From NCBI GenBank assembly GCA_903903705.1, contig CAIUZU010000032.1:1-10152 (forward strand): a stretch of DNA of 10,152 nt, written 5' to 3'. Below, piece after piece: positions 6,401-10,152 of the stretch. Source of the DNA: an uncultured Helicobacteraceae bacterium. Its GTDB lineage: Bacteria; Campylobacterota; Campylobacteria; Campylobacterales; Sulfurimonadaceae. The translations under genes were made by a program, and so were the position numbers. Below the pieces are notes generated by a model. That model did not search any database. It was given only the letters and a program-made list of their open reading frames with translations, and was not told where the DNA came from. Numbering within the stretch: the stretch's first letter is position 1; each line of letters starts with the position of its first letter.

Positions 6401-7498
6401 GTGAAAAAAATTGTACTTTTTTTAGCACTTTTGCTCTTTTGGCAAAATCTAAATGCATCCGATAACGCTCTAAACGATGATGAGTTGAAAAAGATGATTG
6501 GCAGAATGTTAATCGTCGGATTTGACGGTGATAGCGTGGATGAGAGAAGTAAAATAGTCAAACAGATACAGAAATATAATCTCGGCGGCGTTATACTCTT
6601 TGACCGCCATTTCCACGACAGAACCAAAACAAAAAATATAAGCTCGCCGCAACAACTTAAAACGCTTAGTGCATCGCTCAAATCTTTTGCAAAAAAACCG
6701 CTTCTTATCTCTGTGGATCAAGAGGGTGGAAGAGTTGCAAGACTCAAGCCTGCATACGGATTTGACGCAACCCCATCGGCTAAAGTCGTCTCAGAAATGG
6801 ATGAATACATGACGAAACATGTATATGACTCTTTGGCAAAAACACTCAAGAACAGCTCAATTAATTGCGATTTTGCACCGGTGGTTGATTTGGCTTTAAA
6901 CCCAAAAAACAGCGTTATCGTCGGACTCAACCGCTCATACGGAAGCGACCCTAAAGAGGTTGTAAAATACTCAAAAATCTTTATAAACTCACTCAAAAAT
7001 GAAAATATCCTAAGCGTTGCAAAACATTTTCCCGGTCATGGATCATCGCTTGGAGATTCACATGAAGGATTTGTAGATGTGAGCAAAACATGGAGCGAGG
7101 TTGAGCTTGAACCATACAAAGAGCTTATAAAATCAGACTCTCTTTCGATGATTATGAGCGCACATGTATTTAACTCAAAGCTTGACGAAAAGTACCCTGC
7201 AACGCTCTCTCATAATGTAAATACAAAACTGCTACGTGAAAAACTGCACTTTAGAGGTGTCGTTGTAAGTGATGACCTTCAAATGGGAGCGATTTTAAAA
7301 CATTACACGCTCAAAGAAATCGTTACACTCTCCATAAATGCCGGAATTGATATGCTTCTATTTGGCAATCAGCTCGCAACTCAAGATATCGATGAACTTA
7401 TAGAGCTGATTTTTATCCAAGTAAAAAGTGGTGAAATTAGCTATGCACGTATACTAGAATCCAACAAAAGAGTAGAACTCTTGCATAAAAACATATAA
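6401..7498 (+). CDS. nagZ: Beta-N-acetylhexosaminidase NagZ (GH3) with signal peptide
   Basis: NagZ cleaves the GlcNAc-(1,4)-MurNAc or anhydroMurNAc bond of muropeptides. Numbered from GTG 6401, the GH3 domain shows ILFDRH at about 65-70, VDQEGGRVARL at 105-115, the NagZ signature KHFPGHG at 208-214 followed by Asp219-Ser220-His221 (the acid/base histidine loop), and SDDLQMGAI at 290-298 with nucleophile Asp291. The start is basic (KK), then hydrophobic IVLFLALLLFW, then LNA before SD at 19/20: a likely Sec signal peptide, unlike the cytoplasmic NagZ of E. coli or Pseudomonas. An upstream TTG (6395) is in frame, but the weak TAAGA element (6388-6392) is better spaced, by 8 nt, from the GTG. 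Shine-Dalgarno support is poor for both, and pairing with pyrE translation is likely. It begins a cluster with a symporter and two sugar kinases. Confidence 0.92.
   Translation: MKKIVLFLALLLFWQNLNASDNALNDDELKKMIGRMLIVGFDGDSVDERSKIVKQIQKYNLGGVILFDRHFHDRTKTKNISSPQQLKTLSASLKSFAKKPLLISVDQEGGRVARLKPAYGFDATPSAKVVSEMDEYMTKHVYDSLAKTLKNSSINCDFAPVVDLALNPKNSVIVGLNRSYGSDPKEVVKYSKIFINSLKNENILSVAKHFPGHGSSLGDSHEGFVDVSKTWSEVELEPYKELIKSDSLSMIMSAHVFNSKLDEKYPATLSHNVNTKLLREKLHFRGVVVSDDLQMGAILKHYTLKEIVTLSINAGIDMLLFGNQLATQDIDELIELIFIQVKSGEISYARILESNKRVELLHKNI
7468..7482 (+). other. Inverted repeat at the nagZ 3' end
   Basis: AAGAGT and ACTCTT form a perfect six-base inverted repeat with an AGA spacer inside the last codons of nagZ, 17 nt before the symporter ATG. 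It has no T tract. It may influence coupled translation of the symporter, or be chance. Confidence 0.35.
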
Positions 7499-7499
7499 T

Positions 7500-8969
7500 A
7501 TGCAGAGTACTTTTTCCACACTCGACTGGCTTGTGTTTGGTCTCTATTTCCTAGTTATTACGGTTACCTCCGTAATGCTTAGCCGCACAAAGATAGAGTC
7601 TTCACGCGATTTTTTCATTACCAAAAATCATATGTCTACATTTGCGGTTGCCATATCGGTAATAGCCACTTCACAATCAGCTGCCACATTTTTAGGCGCT
7701 CCGGAGTATTCATACAGAAATGATTTCACATTTATCGGTTTTTACTTCTCCGGAGTGCTCGGAGCTTTTTTTGTGGCTTTTGTGCTTATTCCGAGGTTTT
7801 ATGCGATGAAAGCAGTTACAGTTTATGAACTCTTAGAGCTAAGATACGGAGAGAGTGCAAAAAAACAGGCAGGAGTAATGTTTCTCCTCGGACGGATTTT
7901 AGCAAGCGGTGCAAGGCTATACATCGGTGCACTTGCCATCTCTATGATTTTGTTTAACGATATAATCTTTTTACATGTAAGCATATCCATCTTTATCTTG
8001 ATGGCAGGCTCGGTTGCTTACTCATATTTCGGCGGCATCCGCTCTATCATCATTAGCGACATAATTCAAGCTATTACATACATTACTGCGGCACTTTCAG
8101 TACTTATATTTCTATACTATTCGCTTGAAAATGTGGAGATTATAAAAACGCTCAAAGAGCATAATAAGCTTGTTTTTGTAGACACCTCTTTTGGCGGAGA
8201 GTTCAACCTTATCGGGCTTTTTAGCGGATGGCTTTTGCTAAATATCGCGGCATACGGTCTAGATCAAGATTTAACACAAAGAGTTCTCTGCTGTAAAAAC
8301 AAGAGTGAAGCCACAAAATCATTATTTATCTCAACGCTTCTTACCGTTCCTATCGTTATGATTTTTTTAACCATCGGCGCCCTTTTATATCTTTTTTACA
8401 ACCAAAGCAATGTCGTGCAAAATTTTCAAGGTGAAAAAATAACTATCTTTATGTACTATATACTAAACGAAATGCCCGAGGGCTTAAGAGGCTTGGTTAC
8501 GGTCGGAGCGGTTGCAACGGCACTCTCCAGCACAACATCTGTTTTGGGGGCTATGGCTTCGGTGGCGGTTGAAGATCTCTATAGACCATGGAAGATAAAA
8601 AGAGGCAAAAGTGACGAAAAACATTTTATAAAAGCATCAAGATTTGCAGTGCTTTTCTTCGCATTTGCTCTCTCTTTGATGGCAATGATAAGCTATTTCT
8701 GGCAACGATACAGTGATTTATCGCTTATTAGTTTTGCTCTTGGAGTTATGGCTTTTGCCTATACCGGACTTTTAGGAGTCTACTTCAGTGCGATTTTTAC
8801 GAAAAGAGGAAACAAAGTAACAGTTTTTTGGGCTTTTATAGGCGGTTTTACGACAGTTTTAGCTCTTCAACCTTATACTTTTGGAATTGAACTTGGTTTT
8901 TCATGGCAGATAACCATCGGAACTGCCGTGGCATTTCTAATTACTCAACTTGGAGCAAAAAATGAGTGA
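7500..8969 (+). CDS. Sodium:solute symporter (SSS family), candidate amino-sugar importer
   Basis: The protein has 489 residues and about thirteen hydrophobic segments with the LeuT-like SSS layout (about 9-27, 47-66, 77-101, 124-150, 157-177, 185-207, 234-253, 275-300, 330-350, 381-400, 407-432, 441-458, 466-484). Family marks are ATSQSAATFLGAPE (56-69) in the unwound first core helix, FGGIRSIIISDIIQ (177-190), and ATALSSTTSVLGAMASVAVEDLY (339-361). The Ser343-Ser344-Thr345 group of the last lies where the sodium site of SSS proteins is formed. The substrate cannot be read from the sequence. It lies between nagZ and anmK, so GlcNAc, MurNAc or 1,6-anhydroMurNAc are the obvious candidates. The ATG is 1 bp after the nagZ stop with no visible Shine-Dalgarno element, so translation is probably coupled. 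The first membrane segment begins within ten residues, supporting this start. Confidence 0.9.
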   Translation: MQSTFSTLDWLVFGLYFLVITVTSVMLSRTKIESSRDFFITKNHMSTFAVAISVIATSQSAATFLGAPEYSYRNDFTFIGFYFSGVLGAFFVAFVLIPRFYAMKAVTVYELLELRYGESAKKQAGVMFLLGRILASGARLYIGALAISMILFNDIIFLHVSISIFILMAGSVAYSYFGGIRSIIISDIIQAITYITAALSVLIFLYYSLENVEIIKTLKEHNKLVFVDTSFGGEFNLIGLFSGWLLLNIAAYGLDQDLTQRVLCCKNKSEATKSLFISTLLTVPIVMIFLTIGALLYLFYNQSNVVQNFQGEKITIFMYYILNEMPEGLRGLVTVGAVATALSSTTSVLGAMASVAVEDLYRPWKIKRGKSDEKHFIKASRFAVLFFAFALSLMAMISYFWQRYSDLSLISFALGVMAFAYTGLLGVYFSAIFTKRGNKVTVFWAFIGGFTTVLALQPYTFGIELGFSWQITIGTAVAFLITQLGAKNE

Positions 8970-10068
8970 ATTTTATATCGGCATAATGTCCGGAACAAGT
9001 CTTGACGGAATAGACATAGCATATTGTGAGATTAAGCCGCATAGTTTTGAACTGCTTCATGCAGGAGTATATCCTTTTGACAAGAATTTAAAAATAGATA
9101 TCTTAAGTATTATTAACGACACTACAACTATAAAAACAGTAGGTGAACTTGATACACGTTTAGGCAAAATGTATGCGGATGCAATAGAGAGTTTTATATC
9201 TGAAAACAAAATAGATAAAAGTGCAATAGCTGCTATCGGCTTACATGGTCAAACCCTTTGGCATGAACCAAATAGCACATACCCTTTTTCTATGCAGTTG
9301 GGCAATCCTAATGTTGTAACAGCACAAACAGGTATTAGAGTCGTAAGTGACTTTAGAAGAAAAGATATAGCACTCGGCGGTCAGGGTGCCCCTTTTGCAC
9401 CTGCTTTTCACAACTATATATTCTCAAAACTTGAGGGAGATATAAGCGTACTAAATATAGGCGGAATGGCAAATTTAACTCTTCTTGGTGATAATCTTAT
9501 AGGTTATGACACCGGATGCGGCAATGTGCTTATAGACTACTGGAACTCACAGCACAACAGTACACCGTATGATGAAGAGGGCAGATGGGCAAAGTCGGGA
9601 ACTATGAATGCAGATCTGCTTAAGATAATGCTGCAAGAACCTTATTTCTCCATGAAAGCACCAAAAAGTACGGGCAGAGAACTTTTTAACTCACAATGGA
9701 TTGAGGGACAACTTGAGAAGTTTTCACAAAAAAAGGGAGGCTCTTTTCATATAAAAAACAGGGATGTTCAGGCAACGTTTTTAGAGCTAACCGTACACAG
9801 CATAGCAAACGAAGTTAAAAAAACATCCACAAATCTGCTTATCGTATGCGGCGGCGGCATTAAAAACAGCTATCTTATGGAAAGACTAAAAGCTGAACTA
9901 AAGGATATAGAGGTAGCTTCAAGCGATGAGTGCGGTGTGAGCAGTGAGTTTATGGAAGCTATGGCGTTTGCATGGCTTGCGCATGAGAGAGTACATAAAA
10001 AACATGTCAAACTATCCTCCGTTACGGGAGCGTCAAAAAATTCTATTTTAGGTGCACTATATGAGTAA
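8962..10068 (+). CDS. anmK: Anhydro-N-acetylmuramic acid kinase AnmK
   Basis: AnmK opens the 1,6-anhydro ring of anhydroMurNAc and phosphorylates it to MurNAc-6-phosphate in the cytoplasm. Numbered from ATG 8962 (368 residues, normal length), the ATP-binding motif GIMSGTSLDGID is at 7-18, LGGQGAPFAP at 138-147, LNIGGMANLT at 164-173, the catalytic segment DTGCGN at 183-188 with the general-base Asp183, KSTGRELFN at 235-243, VCGGGIKN at 295-302 and EAMAFAWLA near 332-340. DTGCGN differs from the more usual DTGPGN at Cys186. A TTG 12 bp upstream is in frame, but GGAG (8952-8955) is 6 nt before this ATG. The start overlaps the symporter stop by 8 bp (ATGAGTGA), which ties the two proteins together and supports an anhydro-sugar as the symporter's cargo. 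Confidence 0.96.
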   Translation: MSEFYIGIMSGTSLDGIDIAYCEIKPHSFELLHAGVYPFDKNLKIDILSIINDTTTIKTVGELDTRLGKMYADAIESFISENKIDKSAIAAIGLHGQTLWHEPNSTYPFSMQLGNPNVVTAQTGIRVVSDFRRKDIALGGQGAPFAPAFHNYIFSKLEGDISVLNIGGMANLTLLGDNLIGYDTGCGNVLIDYWNSQHNSTPYDEEGRWAKSGTMNADLLKIMLQEPYFSMKAPKSTGRELFNSQWIEGQLEKFSQKKGGSFHIKNRDVQATFLELTVHSIANEVKKTSTNLLIVCGGGIKNSYLMERLKAELKDIEVASSDECGVSSEFMEAMAFAWLAHERVHKKHVKLSSVTGASKNSILGALYE

Positions 10069-10152
10069 AATAAAAGCGTGGCTAGAGGGAACTTCTTACA
10101 AAAATTATAGTATTGAGGCTGCTTTGGCAGATGCTAGTTTTAGAAAATATTA
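10061..10152 (+). CDS. amgK: Sugar kinase resembling AmgK (3' truncated by window end)
   Basis: Thirty codons are visible. The end of the visible part, LADASFRKY, matches the N-terminal GDASFRRYYR-type motif of AmgK-like aminoglycoside-phosphotransferase-fold kinases, which phosphorylate MurNAc and GlcNAc at the anomeric position. The ATG overlaps the anmK stop by 8 bp (ATGAGTAA), the same arrangement as at the anmK start. An AGG (10050-10052) lies 8 nt upstream as a weak Shine-Dalgarno element. The catalytic loop is beyond the window, so the family call rests on one motif plus the AnmK and NagZ neighbours. AmgK normally works with MurU, which should be encoded nearby if this reading is right. 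Confidence 0.7.
   Translation, partial: MSKIKAWLEGTSYKNYSIEAALADASFRKY

Noticed and set aside
6358..6681. Minus-strand open frame opposite the nagZ start
   Set aside because: It is a low-complexity translation opposite a well-supported signal peptide and GH3 domain; no ribosome-binding site or family match.
7494..7499. TATAAT directly before the symporter ATG
   Set aside because: A promoter here would start transcription inside the coding sequence, past the ATG; the hexamer arises from the nagZ stop region in AT-rich DNA.
8950..8961. TTG start adding four residues to AnmK
   Set aside because: The ATG at 8962 has GGAG at 6 nt and gives the usual AnmK N-terminus; the TTG would place the same GGAG inside the gene.
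1..10152. Mobile element, defence system or CRISPR array
   Set aside because: No transposase, integrase, nuclease, toxin-antitoxin pair, spaced direct repeats or terminal inverted repeats were seen, and base composition looks even across the window.

Overview
The window looks like chromosomal DNA of a free-living Campylobacterota (Epsilonproteobacteria) member, most plausibly Sulfurimonas or a close relative. The grounds are low GC, short spacers, every gene on the + strand, the secG-frr-pyrE order also known from Helicobacter and Campylobacter, extended -10 promoters with T-rich upstream tracts, and a small CheZ-like protein of the divergent type known from that phylum. The genus is inferred from protein character, not from a database search. 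I see no mobile elements, CRISPR arrays, rRNA or tRNA genes.

Region 1 (1-4575) is a signalling and chemotaxis operon: the 3' end of a sensor histidine kinase, cheD, a ParA/MinD-type ATPase, cheB, a small CheZ-like phosphatase candidate, and a 437-residue protein with a degenerate receiver domain. CheD and CheB act on chemoreceptors. The CheZ-like protein would dephosphorylate CheY. The ParA-like ATPase between cheD and cheB is a candidate for positioning the receptor array or one of its parts. The last two proteins share an acidic-aromatic C-terminal tail, and the kinase ends in a weaker version; this may be a common docking peptide. The start of cheD carries a G8 tract, and the cheD-parA spacer holds two hairpins, the second of which may compete with the parA Shine-Dalgarno sequence.

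Region 2 (4576-6386) is a housekeeping block: a 183-bp spacer with a clear promoter, secG (translocon subunit), a hairpin over the secG stop codon, a second promoter, then frr (ribosome recycling factor) and pyrE (orotate phosphoribosyltransferase).

Region 3 (6387-10152) follows pyrE with almost no gaps and reads as a peptidoglycan-sugar recycling cluster: nagZ with an apparent signal peptide, a sodium:solute symporter, anmK, and the first 30 codons of a kinase resembling AmgK. Together they suggest that muropeptide sugars are split outside the cytoplasm by an exported NagZ, taken up by the symporter, phosphorylated by AnmK, and then returned to UDP-MurNAc by the AmgK/MurU route. The symporter's substrate is inferred from context only. 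This is the most interesting proposal in the window.
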